Shown here piece by piece: positions 24,411 to 37,925 of a DNA stretch of 64,000 nucleotides; position 1 is the stretch's first letter, and every line of letters begins with the position of its first letter. This DNA is from Candolleomyces eurysporus (taxonomy: Eukaryota; Basidiomycota; Agaricomycetes; Agaricales; Psathyrellaceae). The notes beneath the pieces were generated by a model that did no database searches, had not been told where the DNA came from, and saw nothing but the letters and a program-made list of their open reading frames with translations. Where the stretch lies: contig JANBPK010000786.1 in assembly GCA_027579435.1 (NCBI GenBank), positions 2,918 through 66,917 of the forward strand, in the 5' to 3' direction. The position numbers were made by a program, and so were the translations under genes.

Positions 24411-26026
24411 TCAGAGGCGGGGCTCGTCGTTCTTGGCAGCCTCAGCCTTGATGGCCTCAGCGACGAAGTTGACACCCTGATTCAAAGAGGAATTAGAATT
24501 GTTTGAAAGAGTATGTACGTAGAGGGGTAGGAAACTTACAGTATCGATNTTCTTCACGAGTTCAGGGATGGCNGCCTTAATGAGGGCCGACTCGGCCTCA
24601 GTGACCGTACCGAGAGGGTTGATCTTAGCGACACCCTCGGTCTATATGATAGACGAACGCAGAGCAGGGAGCAGAGCAGAGCGGAGTAACAGTAACAGTA
24701 GCCAANCAAGGAGCAGCAATCAGTAAAAGAAGCAGTTGCAAGGGTAAAATATGGTGCACATACGCCGAGTTCGACATTCGCAGAGAAATACACGAGCTCT
24801 TGACCGAGGTCCTTGGTCAGGGCAGCGGCACCCTGNGCATCAGCAGCGAGGTTGACGTAGGTAGGAGCGATGATGCCCTTCTCGCCCTTGACTGCACGGA
24901 TGACCTTTGCGGCGAACTCAGCTCCTGCATAGGCCATGGAGAGGGTTGCTGAGCCGGCACCGTTCTTCGCCTTGACGACTTCGTCACCGCCAAATTGGAT
25001 TCGGTTGACGAGAGCGTCGAGATTNTCCTTGGCGAGGCCTGATGGGAGGGGGTGGCTGGATTGGGAGAGCAGAGGGACAATCTTTACGTTGATTGGGTCA
25101 GAACAGAGAAAGGTAGCGAGAAAGATTAGGAACACGTACAGTGACGCCGGAGTGACCACCGACAACTGGGACAACGACTTCNTTGGACAAGGAGAGGTCT
25201 CCAAGGATTTCGGAAACGAANGTCGAGGCACGGACGACATCGAGGGTGGTGACACCGAAGACGCTAATGGCGACATCTTAGCAGCGTACCCCGAGTTTTT
25301 GCGAAAGCATGGAAAACGTACCGCTTGGGGTTGAAGGTACCAAACTTCTTGAAGACCTCAGCGACAATGGGGACGGTGGAGTTGACGGGGTTCGAGATAA
25401 CAAGGACGAAAGCATTGGGNGCGGTCTTAGCAATGCCCGTTGCCAAATCTTTGATGATACCAGCGTTGATCTAGCANAATAAATGGTCAACTAATGTCGA
25501 GCGTAGGGTGTAGGTCAAGCAAACCTTGAAAAGGTCATCTCTTCATGGGCGAAATCCAGGTCAGTTTGTGTCGATCTAATCTGAAGTTCTAAACATCTGC
25601 TCACCGAGTCATCTGAAAGATAAGATGTCAACAACCAATTTACGAAGAGATGAAGAAGANTACGTACTCCAGGCTTCCTTGGGACGCCAGCGGGAATGAC
25701 AACGACGTCNGCACCCTTCAAGGCCTTCGCGAGACCATCATCGGGAGGCAGATAGCCTTCAACNTTGGCTGGNGTGGCGATATGGGAGAGATCGGCAGCA
25801 ACTCCAGGGGTGTTGACGATATCGTAGAGACCAAGCTGCACTAATATTTAGCTNGTGTGTCTGAGAGACCGAATCGAGGCCATATACCTCGGTAACGAGN
25901 GGGTTGGCCTTCAGGAGCAGAGCCAAAGGTTGGCCAATACCACCTGGAGCGTTCTTGGTGAATTTTTGGCTATAAGTTGGGTGGATTTGACTTGCCAGCA
26001 GCACCGAGAACGACAGCCTTGACCAT
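24411..26026 (-). CDS. MDH: NAD-dependent malate dehydrogenase
   Basis: Interconverts malate and oxaloacetate. The protein begins [22 protein letters not shown] with no presequence before the dinucleotide-binding glycines, so a cytosolic (or peroxisomal) form is likelier than a mitochondrial one; no C-terminal SKL is present (end NDEPRL). The first intron has a GC donor (CTG|GCAAGTC...CTCCAG). Later parts: [33 protein letters not shown], an 8-nt exon giving [28 protein letters not shown], the catalytic histidine in [50 protein letters not shown]. About 330 residues, the usual length. Some X positions are Ns. Confidence 0.95.
25605..25612 (-). other. 8-nt microexon of MDH carrying an active-site arginine
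   Basis: On the minus strand, ATCTTTCAG|ATGACTCG|GTGAGC. It sits between ...RKPG and DDLFK and supplies Met-Thr and two bases of Arg, completed by the next exon (AGATGACC, from 25540). The intron to that exon (25541-25604) ends in AAG. In the MDH family the Arg of this loop contacts substrate, so the exon is essential. Confidence 0.85.
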
Positions 26027-28633
26027 GATTACTGAACGGTTGGACGATAGAGTGGTTGGGATGAGAAGAGAGGAATCGATGGNAGAGACCGAGTTAATAC
26101 GGTTCCCCGTAACACGTGATTTGACGACCTCATAACGGAGCGACGCGTTTGCCTGTCTCCTCCGTCGTCCGTTCAACCATGCCGCTTTTCTGAATAACCC
26201 GCAGTCATACCGCAGAACAAGGATCAAGCCGGAGGAGAGGCGNGCCGCACGAATATCAGTGTCGAGAGAGGTGAAATGGANAGTTTTTCGAATGTTTTCG
26301 ATTCCGCCGCAATGNCATCTCGGAGAGCAGGTAGAACTAGGTAATGCGGGGATTTTCTAGCGTATCTGAGGCGAGTGATCCACTAATATGAAGCTCTGAA
26401 CAGGCTTTGACGTCGAGGATAGCGCTAGGTCTTGCGAATGTTGTCGAGCGCACCTCAGGTGGCTCGGAGTCCAAGTCCGAATCGTTGACTTGAACGTTTC
26501 TTGTGTTGGCAGTGTCGAAGTTTTTGGCTCTCATGAAGCCACCCCTCTGGCTGAACTCCAGACGACATTAGGGAGAGGAAGAGACTCGAGGCAAGCGCCG
26601 ACAGGCTGCCCACGATTCCCGCTGTCCATCCCACGTGATGGTCTGCGGCCAACGGGGAGCCCCGNTCAGTACTCCCCGTTCATCCGCCTGAACATCGAGC
26701 TCTGAGTTGTAGGATTGCGCTGCAGCCGGCCAGANTCTCTTCTTGAATTCTCCTTGGCTTGTACACCTCAACATCTGAAACCGATAAGAGTGCAAGACGC
26801 ATTCGGTNTCTTTCATTCCCAATGNTTTACTATCCTCAACTAGCTCTTATCATTCTGCCNTGACCTNGCTCCACGAGGGATGGATGGATTCTGTCAACCA
26901 TATAGGACGATCTCGTCACGCTTTAAGGACATGGCGTCGGGCCACGCAGTTCTCCGCCAATCTACTGGAGGCGACTTGGTGCTTCCCGCGACTGCCCNTC
27001 TTCTATGTTCGTTTAGTGGCTGAAGCGTCGGCATGCGTTTCGAGCAGCCGTTTGCTTNCGTTTCTTATTTATCTTATTCGATACGGCTGGAGAGAGAAAG
27101 CCGGATCTCGCTTCCATCCCGCCAATCCTGGGGTTCCGAACCAAGAATTTAACATTTAACGGACCTCGAGGGCAACCTCNAGCTTTCTATATTNATACTA
27201 GCGGCATAGTTGGAGGTTATCCTCTCCCTTGGGTTGGCTTCNTCCCACATGACGAGTGCTTCTCGACATCTCCCATTCCCCATGACAGATTTACTGTCGA
27301 CGTCTAACTGTCTGCGGAGACGACCGAGGANCTCATGACAGACAGCGCAGCCCTCAATCGGCCGGGTTATCCGACGAACAAGTCCTTCGGCCCTCGATTG
27401 AGGCTAACAATCCCTCGCAGGCCAGAGTCCCTGTTCTCTCAGCTGGGAGGGATCGCCTTCNCTGGTCTCCACAAGCCCACTTCATCCACCAGGACGTTCG
27501 TTCATCGCTGGGGCTCCAGATAATGCGGGGTCGGACTCGTTCATGCCTTCGGAAGGGAGATCCGGAGCACTCAGGTTCATAAAACTACATCTGATCATCG
27601 GTGCTTCCCATCCCCATTCCCCTCATGTTTTCTTGATCAAAATACGAACCAACAACGGTCAGCTGTTCCTTTGTCCATCGCCTATCGATGCTATGTTCCC
27701 CCGTCTTTGAATTTTGGGTAGATTGAGGGGCGGTGCCCTGCTGCTAAGTGGTTTTTCTTTTTTCTTTCTTTTGATGATGATGGAAAATTCTGAAACGATA
27801 GGGAATCCCTTCCTTTCCTCGACGATTACGGGATTGTGGCCAGTGATACGACGTTTCTAAGATGCAAGCGCCGTCTCCTTGGTCAACGTTGACGATTAGG
27901 ATAATACAATAACATAACAAAGGATCGACGTTGAGAGGTAACGTCACCCGTCCCTTGCTTTCTTCACAACCTTCACAATTTAAAACATAGAGTTTCTAGG
28001 TGGACATAACCCACCCACCTGGCTCCTCTTGACGCCGTTCACCCGTCGGCTAGTAATAATGATGATCTGCGANTTACGTTGAGGAAGTTATTTCAGGCCC
28101 TCGACATAATCAATCACAGGTAGGGGAAATGAATGGCTTCCGCCACAGGCCCTGCAGACAGCCAGAAGGGAGGAGCCTTGTCGACTCCAGGTCCAATGTT
28201 ATGACCTTGGTGGTGATGAAGAAACGCTGAATTCCTCTACCTGGGGACTGGTAGAAACGGAGGGGACGTCTGGTTATGGGACATGGTTNGCTTATCGTTT
28301 ACCCAGGAAGAAGCGACCTTTCAAAAATNAAAAAATATGCGAGTTCGGGCTGCGCGACGCGACGTCTAGCTCTAGACCGGGCGTTGCTGTCCGTCCGACG
28401 TTAGCGAACTTATGGTCATCAGCGGCCATCGCGCTGAGGACGCTGATGGACNCCATTGGGGACCGACAGGTTGGATTCAACGACAAGTCAGAAATCACTT
28501 GCCCCGTCTACAGCATGCGAGATGTGAGCTCATGGTCGGCATGGGTCATTTGATATTTCTCGAAAAATACAGCTAAATTACCTCAGATGACTTCCCACTG
28601 ATAATCAATATTTTTTGGGGATTATCAGCTTTT

Positions 28634-28666
28634 ATCAGGCCCCCATCAGGCCCCCAACAGGCCGCC
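28634..28666 (+). repeat. Three copies of an 11-bp tandem repeat
   Basis: Unit atcaggccccc at 28634-28644 and 28645-28655, followed by the variant aacaggccgcc, next to an AT-rich tract. Confidence 0.7.
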
Positions 28667-31600
28667 GTACTCTCCGCCATTCGGGAGTCGGGACGAGTCC
28701 CCTGCCTCGATCTTTGTCATAGGATTAGTTTCACCCCTCAGGCTTGGTTCCGCGGTATTNGCCAATCAAACAAGTAGAAGGACANAGCTATGATGTAGGA
28801 GCAAGCCTGCGAAGTGCCGGTGATGATAAAAGAGGGTTCGTTTTNTAGCTCCATCTCTCATACTCAGTACCATTCCTGGGCCTGTATATAGTATGTACTG
28901 CGACTGCGGACCGGTGCCAGGAAAGCAGGAGCAGGGTTTGACGGAGTCGGCGATTTCCCGCGCACATTTAGCAAAAATTAGTGTGACGTCACCTTCCCGG
29001 AGGCGATCATCCCAATCTTGCAACGCGACAACCAAAAATGGTCGTCAAAATTCATTCCGCAGAGGTACAGACATGATTCGACGAAGAGGTCCTCAAAGTC
29101 GTGTGCACAAGAATGCTCGGAGCTTGGTACCAATGCCAGATAGCGAAGACAGGGAACGTTAATTCCGTGGAATTGTCGGTGATCCCTTGTCTTCGTTTGT
29201 TCCGGTCTCCTCGTAGAAAGAGTCCCAAAAAGTATACAAGCTCTGCGTAGGTTTCTGAAGGCCTGTAAGCATTAGTAAAGGTGACGACAAGACCATTTGT
29301 GGTGAACTACTCTGATGATTCCATAGAAAAATTTCAATTTGTTAAGTTCGACGACATCGACAAGTGACACAATCCAGCGAGAAGTGCGCAGGGTGGGGTA
29401 GCGGTAGCGCCGGGGTCCTTCTCATACACGATTCACTGTCAGAAGTAGCCACTACGTCAGTCGTGTACTATCCTGGATGAGCTATAGAGTCTTATCGATG
29501 CTGAACGTGTTTTGTTGGAGTACCCTTTGTTCCGTGTTCTAAACATGTGCTTTTGAGCGAGAAGAGAATGACGAAACGGGCCCAACTCCACCATGAAACA
29601 ATCGCTTTTGGCGTAGTTACGAGAGTAGTATTCCCGTCGCCATACCCAGTGAGGCTGTTTATGACGCAGTTTCGAGAAATCGGCTGCGTGTTCTCATAGA
29701 ATCTGGATCCAGGAGTAATGAGCGTATTCAGCGTGAATCAATGCGATAAGTCCTTGCTAACTCACTTATTCCTCACACGTTGACAGAATAGGTTAGTCGG
29801 AACAACTTAACAGATCTCAAGGAACCCGACCCGACATGTACTAAGTTGGGAAACAATCCTTTCCTGTTTCGAAGGGCGGGAGAAGGACTTGGAGAAAGGA
29901 AACACGACAATCATTAAACGTCGCAGCAACGTGACTGTATTGTGAAGGGCCTATTTTTACCATCCTTTGCGTATCCAGGAACTGATATCAGCCAGGTCTA
30001 GAGAGTGTCAATGCACTGGCGGGAGAGCCTGCCTGCATTTATCAGGCGGAGCGCCATCCTGACCAAGCACCTAGGCCACCTGCCAGGGACAGCGCCCGCC
30101 ACGGCCAACGAGTTCCCGCCACCGTGTGCCCAGGCGTACAAAAGAACGTTGAAGCCATCATACTCACCACCACTTGGTTTCGACTTCCTATTTCCTACCA
30201 CATTACAAACAATTCTTGGAAGTTTTCACCCTGGCCCAGGCGCGGAGCTCGCTGATAACGAGCAGAAATCATCGACATCAGCACCCCTTATCTCTGCCCT
30301 CTGATCACGCACATGAGAGCGGCGGATGCTGAGCAAGCTTTCTCTGACACCCTCGATGTGTGATACCGTCGTTTGAGCCTGGGATGCCCATATTAGGACA
30401 TGGTAACTGCGCAAGCGCCGTCGCACGCCCGGTTTCCCCGCCACCTGCTGACCGGCGACCTGACCGTCCCTCAGGTGGTCAAAAAGAGCAGCTATTTAAG
30501 ACCTGGTACGCACTTGCCCGATATAGCCACAATTTGTAGGCGACCCTTACGGTAGACATTGCCGAAGGCATTTTTGACTTGAGTTGTCAGGATCAGAATA
30601 AAGAGGCCCCGATTGCGGGGTAGGTGGCTCGTTAAGGAAGGAGAGCGACGAGGACTTGGATTCATCAATGAGACGACCCTTTGATGCGGGAACAGGCATG
30701 AATATGGTAAGTCTTAAGTATGTTAGATTTTAAACCTGACAGTGATGAGCACTTTTTGCGATGAATTAAGGCATGTACCCCCACCGAGCTGAAAGAAGAT
30801 TGGGAAGCGGTGTGGGGTAACATGATGTGGCGCGCGGGGAAAATATGTTTATAAAACTTGATATCTATCATCAGGGCATGGTAGGCAGGTTTCTTTAGAG
30901 GCAAGAGGTATCCAGAGGATAGGTGCGTCCGCTTCCCCAGCATACTGGAGCTGCCAAGAGGCCGAGGCGCACTAGAATAAGCTCTGATACATTCGTTCTC
31001 GGTGTAATTCGAGTCTCTTTCGTAGGCTTGATACCCGTCCTACGGCATTTTCAAATTCCATCGAGTGCTCATGTGCAGGCGTTTACCCGCAGTACCAGGT
31101 GAGCCCAAGTACCCAGGTAAACGCCGCCCGGCTTTTCATCGCGAGACTGTCATCGATGACGCCGACGCCCCTCTAGCCTCCTGGCCACAAACTCGCCGCA
31201 ACGGAAGCGGGAGGCCTCAATTGGAAATCCTGCGCCAGTACGCTACGAATCATACTTTTTTGGACCTTGATAACGGCCTGTGGAGCTCAGTGCGGCGACG
31301 ATCTACCGAATTTGACAGAGTGTGGAAAGTCCTCACGTTATAATTTCGCTAAGCCTCGAAAAGCACCCCAAAATTTGAGAGGCTCGACTTTGACGTTCCA
31401 GTGAGCCTCGGGCCACGTTAATGAATTTCGAGTGATTATTTTCGGGAGCGGGAGATTCATGTAAAGCTGCTGGAGCTCTCTGACGCCCCTGAGGATCCAA
31501 GTAATCTCCAGACCATAAGCAATTGAATTGTGGTATGGTTATAGACAAATGAATTTGCAATTCACCGTTATACCAAAGGGAAAGATGGACGGCGAATAAC

Positions 31601-34600
31601 GGGTCTATAAGATAGCCTAGCGCCCGCAGCATGATCAAGAAGGCAAAACGATGCAGCTGCCAGGATGTCGCGCTGAGACCGCACCATACCTGGCACCGGC
31701 ACGACCGGTACATGCAGGCTGCTGTCCTAGACATACATAAAACGGCACTTATACCACCTGTTAATGGAGCATAACAATTCTCCCATCCCCGAGATGTCAA
31801 CATGATCCATGGGCGCGTAAACGGCCTCATTGGTAGAGGGTAACGTGCCTTCGCTACGTACACCACATTCAAGAATCATTCAAGTTGCGTTCTGAACCTT
31901 GTGCACGTCGTTCGTATCGTTAGAACGTCCGTTGCCTGGGTGTGAGCAATACCTAACGGTGGGTACTGCCACCGAACAGACCACCCATACAGACTTACTT
32001 ATGGGGGTTTACAACAAGGAAGACACACAGAAGGAAACATCCAAGAGCGAAGAAAGAGAAGATGGGAACGCCCACGTATTCAGTCATGCTCGAGGACGAC
32101 GAACGTTGCAAGGTGCAGCGAACATCACGGGGAGCACTCAGCCTTGACCGGGCCAATGGGAGGCCGCCAGTTAACTTAGTCTTATTGGCTCTTGTTGGCG
32201 TCTACGGTGCCTGAGAACATTGCGACAGAAAGGTGGCGATGAGCGTGCTTTAGGTCAAACGGAAACGTTCGGTGGCCGCTGTCCTTACTATTTCCATAGC
32301 TAGTTAGAGTGGCTTGAGAGGTCGACAGAAGGGGACTCTGCCGCATGTCACGGACTCCGAGCCTATGTTTTTAATGCGCTGGCCATCGATTGTCAATGTC
32401 TCCTATTCATCTCTTGTACTATAAACGTTTTCTTACATTCAATGTGAAGAGCGCTGTATAGGAGGAGCTCCTTCACACCGTCACCAGAAGCTAGTATCCC
32501 AAAATGAGGAGAACAGTCGGGGAAACGTTGGGGCTGTGAAACGATGGAGTCGATAACAATCTATGCTCGACTCGGATGCAGGGCGCGGCGTCGGGATCCT
32601 TTGTCGCACAGATAAGATAAGTTGGTGAGAGAGCACGTCTCACGATCGCGAGATAGCTCCACCTTCACCTAGGGATCGCGCAGAGGAAGGTACATCGAAA
32701 GGATGAAAGGAGGCTATAGATATGGTGTTGTTTCCCCTCGCCTTCCCTGATGGTGGTGTCAATTGAATTGAATTCAGCCAGTCGCGTTGCGTTTCGTCGC
32801 CCGACCTAAAGAATGAATGAAATCGTGACATGATAGCCGCATCTATCTAGGTAAGTGCATGTGCCATAACCACGACAAAACGGTCAACTCTGGTCCGAGA
32901 TTCTGGCGCTCCCGTCGGCGAAAACGTTTTGCGGGGGCGGGCGTCTCGCTCCTACTTCATTACATGCGTCAAAGAAGATGGAGAACAGCACGCCCTGTCT
33001 CAGCAACGTCATCAGCGACCGCTATGTATCCAAGGCCAAAGTCCCGGTCTATAGTACGAAGGCGGGTCAGAGTAAGGCAAGATAAGAGCTGATTGACGAG
33101 CACTGAGGCCTTGCGGTGGATCGAAGCACGAACGAAGAAGGCAAGCATCGTGCTCGAGAAATCAGTGGTGTTACCCGTGAACAGAGTCTCGACTTCGAGG
33201 CACGTCAATGGGCTCGAGTCTGCCATCGCTGTGTAGCCAAAGGTAGGCAGGCAACAGTATNAACNGTACTTCCACCGCTGTGTCCGCAGCCAGAGTTATC
33301 CCGCAATATGTGATTCTCCTCCGTGATGATGATCCTGATAGTAGATCGCGAACACGTTGTGTGCTTGGCAAGGAATTTCGAGCGAAGGAGGAACAGGATT
33401 GGACTAGAGCACCGAGTGGACCAAGTCGACTTCCGNAAAAGCAGAAGCGATCAGGGAGGAGAAATGAAAATGTATGGAGCAATGCGTATCACTATAACAT
33501 AGCATGCGCATTCCTGGCTGTTAGGAAATGGTGTACTTCGGAACACCGCCTTGGAATCAGGTTCGAATCGCAGCTCAACGAGGGTTAGCCACGCGATGAT
33601 AAGTTCAATATTGTCACAAGCCTCAGCTAACTTCGACTTGCCTCGAAAAGACATCTTTGAACCGACGAGAAGCGCACAGCCAAGACGAGCAAGGTCATCA
33701 TCACGGTAGCTTAGAGAATCACCAGCAGTCCCACAGTTAAATGAACGAATGAAAGGGAACCCAGCGAAACAGGTAAAACTTAATAGAGCGGAAGAACCTC
33801 GACACAACAACGTTCCCCATACTCTGTCAAGGAGGCTTCGGATCCACATCAGAGGTAGCATGGGGTACAATTTGTTTCGTCTGTGCATACCAAGCACTTC
33901 TTCAGATTGCCAAGCCACACTGCTCGTGTGCCAGTCAGTCTATGCTCGCGGGAAGGGAAAGTGTTTTGCCAGACAGCCAGTCAGAAGACGTCAGAGGGTG
34001 CCAGTGTGCACGCAGCGAGGTGGTGCTGCGAGGAATTTGAGGGAAGATACCTTCCTTCTTTCGTGGGGCGTAGCGAACACCGGAGAACGCTACATGATTC
34101 TGTAAATGAGCGGCTTAGAGCTCGAGAGATAGCTAAGTAGTAGTAGCTATGAGCAAGCTCNTTGAAGTAGNCTCTACCTTTGACATGTCCCGTCACATTT
34201 CCTCCCCAAGTCTTAAGTCTTGCTTTTCCCTAAAACGCACGGCACGACCAAGATAACAGAGATAAACCAACTTGGTGATTAATTGAGGNTAGTAGATAGG
34301 GATAGAGATAAGAAGTTCGGCATGAAACACGCGCCCGTTTGTCCTATCCAAGAAAGTCGACTTGCGGCCGATTAGCGCTCAGAGGTGGTAGTCGCAGAGA
34401 GAAACCCAAAGATATTTAAGAGAACAAGGTTTGGGGAAAAGCAGGGCGGCGCGTGTTTTCAGTATCTCTAGACGCTGGCCAGATTCTCGGGACGGGTGCA
34501 ACATTGGGTGCTTCGCGGCGCCTCCTGGCACTGGCAGTGCGCGTCATGCGTCATGTGGAAGATAACTCTAGAACTCGAAAGCTATCTGATATGCTTCATC

Positions 34601-34623
34601 AGCACCGAGACATAATATAGAAA

Positions 34624-34642
34624 GACAAGACAAGACAAGACG
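34624..34642 (+). repeat. (GACAA)n microsatellite
   Basis: Nearly four copies of the pentamer GACAA in the gene-poor block. Confidence 0.8.
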
Positions 34643-37182
34643 ACCAAATGAAATGTGAACGTGAACATTTGAATGCACGAGGTGACCAGAGAAAGAAAAC
34701 CAAGCCACAGGGCAGTGAGTGAGAACTTGAAAGAGCTGTGGCAATAGCGTTTTGTCCAAACAAAACCCGAATTGCGNGAGCGCCAAACCTCCGGCGACAT
34801 CGCGCTCCGAAGGCCCCGATGCAGTCCAGGGCTAACGAGATGACTGAGATGAAAACCATCCTTTCTAATCCTCGTCACGAGTCGGCGAGACGATTGAGTT
34901 AACAGCCATTCCCGACAAACTGGCCAGTCGGCGCTGTATCTGGTCAAGTCCAATTTCCAAGTCCCAGTTNTACATAGGAGAAAAAGTTGTTTTGATCATC
35001 TCTTGAACCCCAGAGAGTGGAAATCACAAACACGATGGAGGATCCCCATCTTACACATTATCAGTTGCAGTGTCGTAACATCTCTTGCGATTATCAAGGC
35101 AGGAAAGTCATTTGGACATCCCCAGCGTGGTGTGCAATTGGTGGNCCGCGTCGCTGGGTCGGTGGGCAAGGGGAATGGACGAGCCCGGAGTTAGTGTGTG
35201 TGTCGTACATGTCGACTCTGAGAGGAAACTTGCTTTCCCGCAGGCTTCCCTGCCGCAACCTTGCTGTGAGACGCCACGAACGCCCCGACCCGACATCCGA
35301 ATTTTTTCATGATCGTTCCATTGTTAGAATCAGGGAATTCTGCTTCTGCAACTCCACTAGGTATGAAACTTGTCGAGCGGGTCGGTAACGTTAGCGAGCG
35401 AGGGTGCATCGTGTATAACGTTACTAGACATGAGGCCGCCCTTTATCTTATTTGCTGTTGAACCAAGGTACCCACTCCCTCGGCTGCAGGGAGGTTTGGC
35501 TATCTTTACCATTGACTTGACAGTACCTACGATTTCTACGCGAGCTGACTTGACTTTGACTCCCAATAAATCCACCCCACTTTGNATTTCCCTATACCAT
35601 CGGTGGTTGTAAATACCCACTTTCGAAGGCTTATCGGAGAGTTGAGCTCAAAATCCCCTAAGAGGATGCGTCGTGGAGAGAAGAATACAGTGTTCCTTCC
35701 GAAGATACCGTAGGATGCTTAAAGAACATCTATCTGCGTTAGTAGAGTGGATATCTGGAGACGCCCCGCTGAATTTGTCAGTGGCCATATGACTGGCCAT
35801 CCGCTCCTTCGTTNTCGTTGATTCTCCGTTTTCGCACTGAGCAAGCAAGCTTCTTGCTACATATAGAGAACGAATTCCTGCGGTTTCATGAGCGTTCACG
35901 GCATTTGGACATTCATTCCTCCATCATTGAGATGGCAATTGAATGCATAGATAAAGTTATTTATGGAACTGCGTGNTTTTTAGCGGACGTATATGTTAAG
36001 AACATGGAGAGACCCAGTTGAAAACTACGCGTCGCTAACGGCCACTCGAAGTTGAAGTGGGTTNGAGGGCAGGCTATCAAAATTAAGAGAGAGACAGGCA
36101 CCGGTCACAGCAACTGTTCCATAGTGCAGGTAGCCACAACGCAGAGCAAGAGTTACCAAGTTCTAGCCCAACACCAAGATTCGTGCANAGAATGAATTGA
36201 AGCTTGAGTCAGGTCCGAATCCGAGGAACAGAGACATCCACAGAGGCAGGGAGTTCGGCCCTATGATCTGCAAGGGACAGGGTCCATGCAACCCCCATTT
36301 CTGANCTCGTGCGCGAGCTCGGTGTTGGCGGTGGTCAAGTNCGACGTGGACAGATAAGGTCAAGCGGATCCGAGCAAGCCANAGACATGTCTTGGGGCCG
36401 GGGCTAGACTTCAAGGGNCAGAGAGCCAATGGNGAGNAGCCAGCGATACTAGTTCGTTTGCTGTCTTNNNNNGNNGNTTNGCCAAGTGTCAAGGAGAGAA
36501 GAGCTACCATTCNTCGTTGAANCCAGTNANTACTCAGNGATCCCGCNGNAAGTGCTGTTTAAAAGTTTGTTGATTGTGTTTGTGTGATATGCGTGTGCTT
36601 GTGAGTGTGCGATAAGTGCGTAGTGAAACAACAAGAGGAGGTATCGGAATGTTCNATGCAAAAGCGATAAAAAGAGTGATGAATAATGATGCAGTTAATA
36701 AAATAATTGAACGAAAACGGGGTATGTCGTGCAATGAAAGCGAAAGCAAATAATGCGTTGGACACCAGGCGAAAAGGAGAATGCGTTGAATCGTAGCGTA
36801 CGATGATTGGATAATAAAATACGAGTTGTCTGAGTGCGGCATGATGGTTTCATGTTAAGAGTACAAGGTAAGGTAGTTTGCGTTCCATGATTCTGGTGTC
36901 CGAGGTGGTTGGCAGCACTGCTGTACTGAAACAGCAATGACGTCGGTGTGATAGAGACAGGATGATCAAGGTCGAAGAATAGGAGGCGGCGGCGGAGAGT
37001 CGAGAGTTGAGACATAGGTTAGGAGAAGTAGAGACAAGTGCATAGAGGGTGCCGCCATGGCCAGAATCAAAGGGTAGAGCGGATGAGCCAGTCTTTAAGG
37101 ACAGTCAGCGTCAGGTTCAGATAGCAGAAATGTTTGAACATACCATCCAGTCGATCACACCGAGCCAGGTCCAATCATCCGT

Positions 37183-37925
37183 TTAGAAACCTCCGAGGCA
37201 GCCATCGTCCCTCGCACTAAAGCCTCCGCTTTGTGAGAGTAGGTACTCTCGCCTGCGACTGCTCTTGGATTCCGAGGCGNCGCTTCGTATCCGGTCGGGG
37301 TCTGACGCGCCGTCGTGCCTCGAGCTGCTCGAGCTGCGCTTCTTCCTGGGTTTGGGAGATTGTGCATCGCTATTCGAGTTGCAACTGTAGTTGGCGGGGG
37401 GTGAGGGTGGGTAGGGGAGGAAGGAGATGGCGTTGATGTTGTTCTTTGAATAGCTATCGTAGTCGTGCTGCTCGTACTTGGTGGGCAACCCATTGGCGCC
37501 GTACGAGTAGAGGTATGCCGGTATTGAGGGACTCGAGCTCAACCCGTCGCTTTCGTCCGACTCCGAGGATGAGAGATCTNGGGACTAGCTGGGGGAGGTC
37601 TTGGAGCGATGCACGGGTGTATTGGCTATCAACAGGGCGATACTGGGTGGGGGGTGTTGAGAGCCCGGGGGTGGTAAGAGGCCGAGCGAGACGACTGTTG
37701 CCTTGCCTGCTGCTCCTCAAGCACATAGGTGCGTCCGGGGCAGCCTCTCTCTGGCAGTGCACAGGTGTTCTTGTCGACGACGATGGGGGTGCGGTCGTAC
37801 ATGGACGGGGAGTAGGCGGCGAAGGTACGACAGAGAGAGGGCGATGGAGGGAAGTGGACTGCGTGAGTACTTGTTGACGCGACTGTCTGGGGCGAGGCGC
37901 GTTTGAGGATTGAGCGGGGAGACAT
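37183..37925 (-). CDS. Conserved small basidiomycete hypothetical protein (SILKR-type)
   Basis: The start at 37925 gives MSPRSILKRASPQTVASTST, then HAVHFPPSPSLCRTFAAYSP and TPIVVDKNTCALPERGCPGR, a Cys-containing stretch that looks conserved. It continues through Ser-rich acidic DLSSSESDESDGLSSSPS, SKNNINAISFLPYPPSP, basic KPRKKRSSSSSR, and ends DGCLGGF-stop at 37183. About 245 residues, no membrane segment. I recall proteins of this general look (SILKR start, HFPPSP box, ALPERGCPGRT) in Agaricomycetes, all without known function. Two frame problems need indels: an N at 37580 (dropping it joins QLVP to DLSSSE) and a C-run near 37,650 that should gain or lose a base. These look like sequencing errors rather than gene decay. 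Confidence 0.7.

Larger units (their letters stand above)
26027..37182. other. Gene-poor block, left part
   Basis: About 11 kb with no gene I can support. The frames present are short, lack recognisable domains and lack joined splice signals; the longest (31333-31872, minus, 179 codons) shows nothing familiar. Small simple repeats occur at 28634-28666 and 34624-34642. No intact transposase, reverse transcriptase or tRNA seen. The part next to 37,183 probably contains the 3' UTR of the gene there, and the part next to 26,026 the MDH promoter. Confidence 0.4.

Noticed and set aside
31333..31872. 179-codon minus-strand frame, the longest in the 26-37 kb block
   Set aside because: No motif, Cys/Arg/Leu-rich composition typical of chance frames, no supporting splice sites or start context.
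33451..33918. 155-codon minus-strand frame
   Set aside because: Competing open frames on the other strand and no recognisable domain; stops appear in all extensions.
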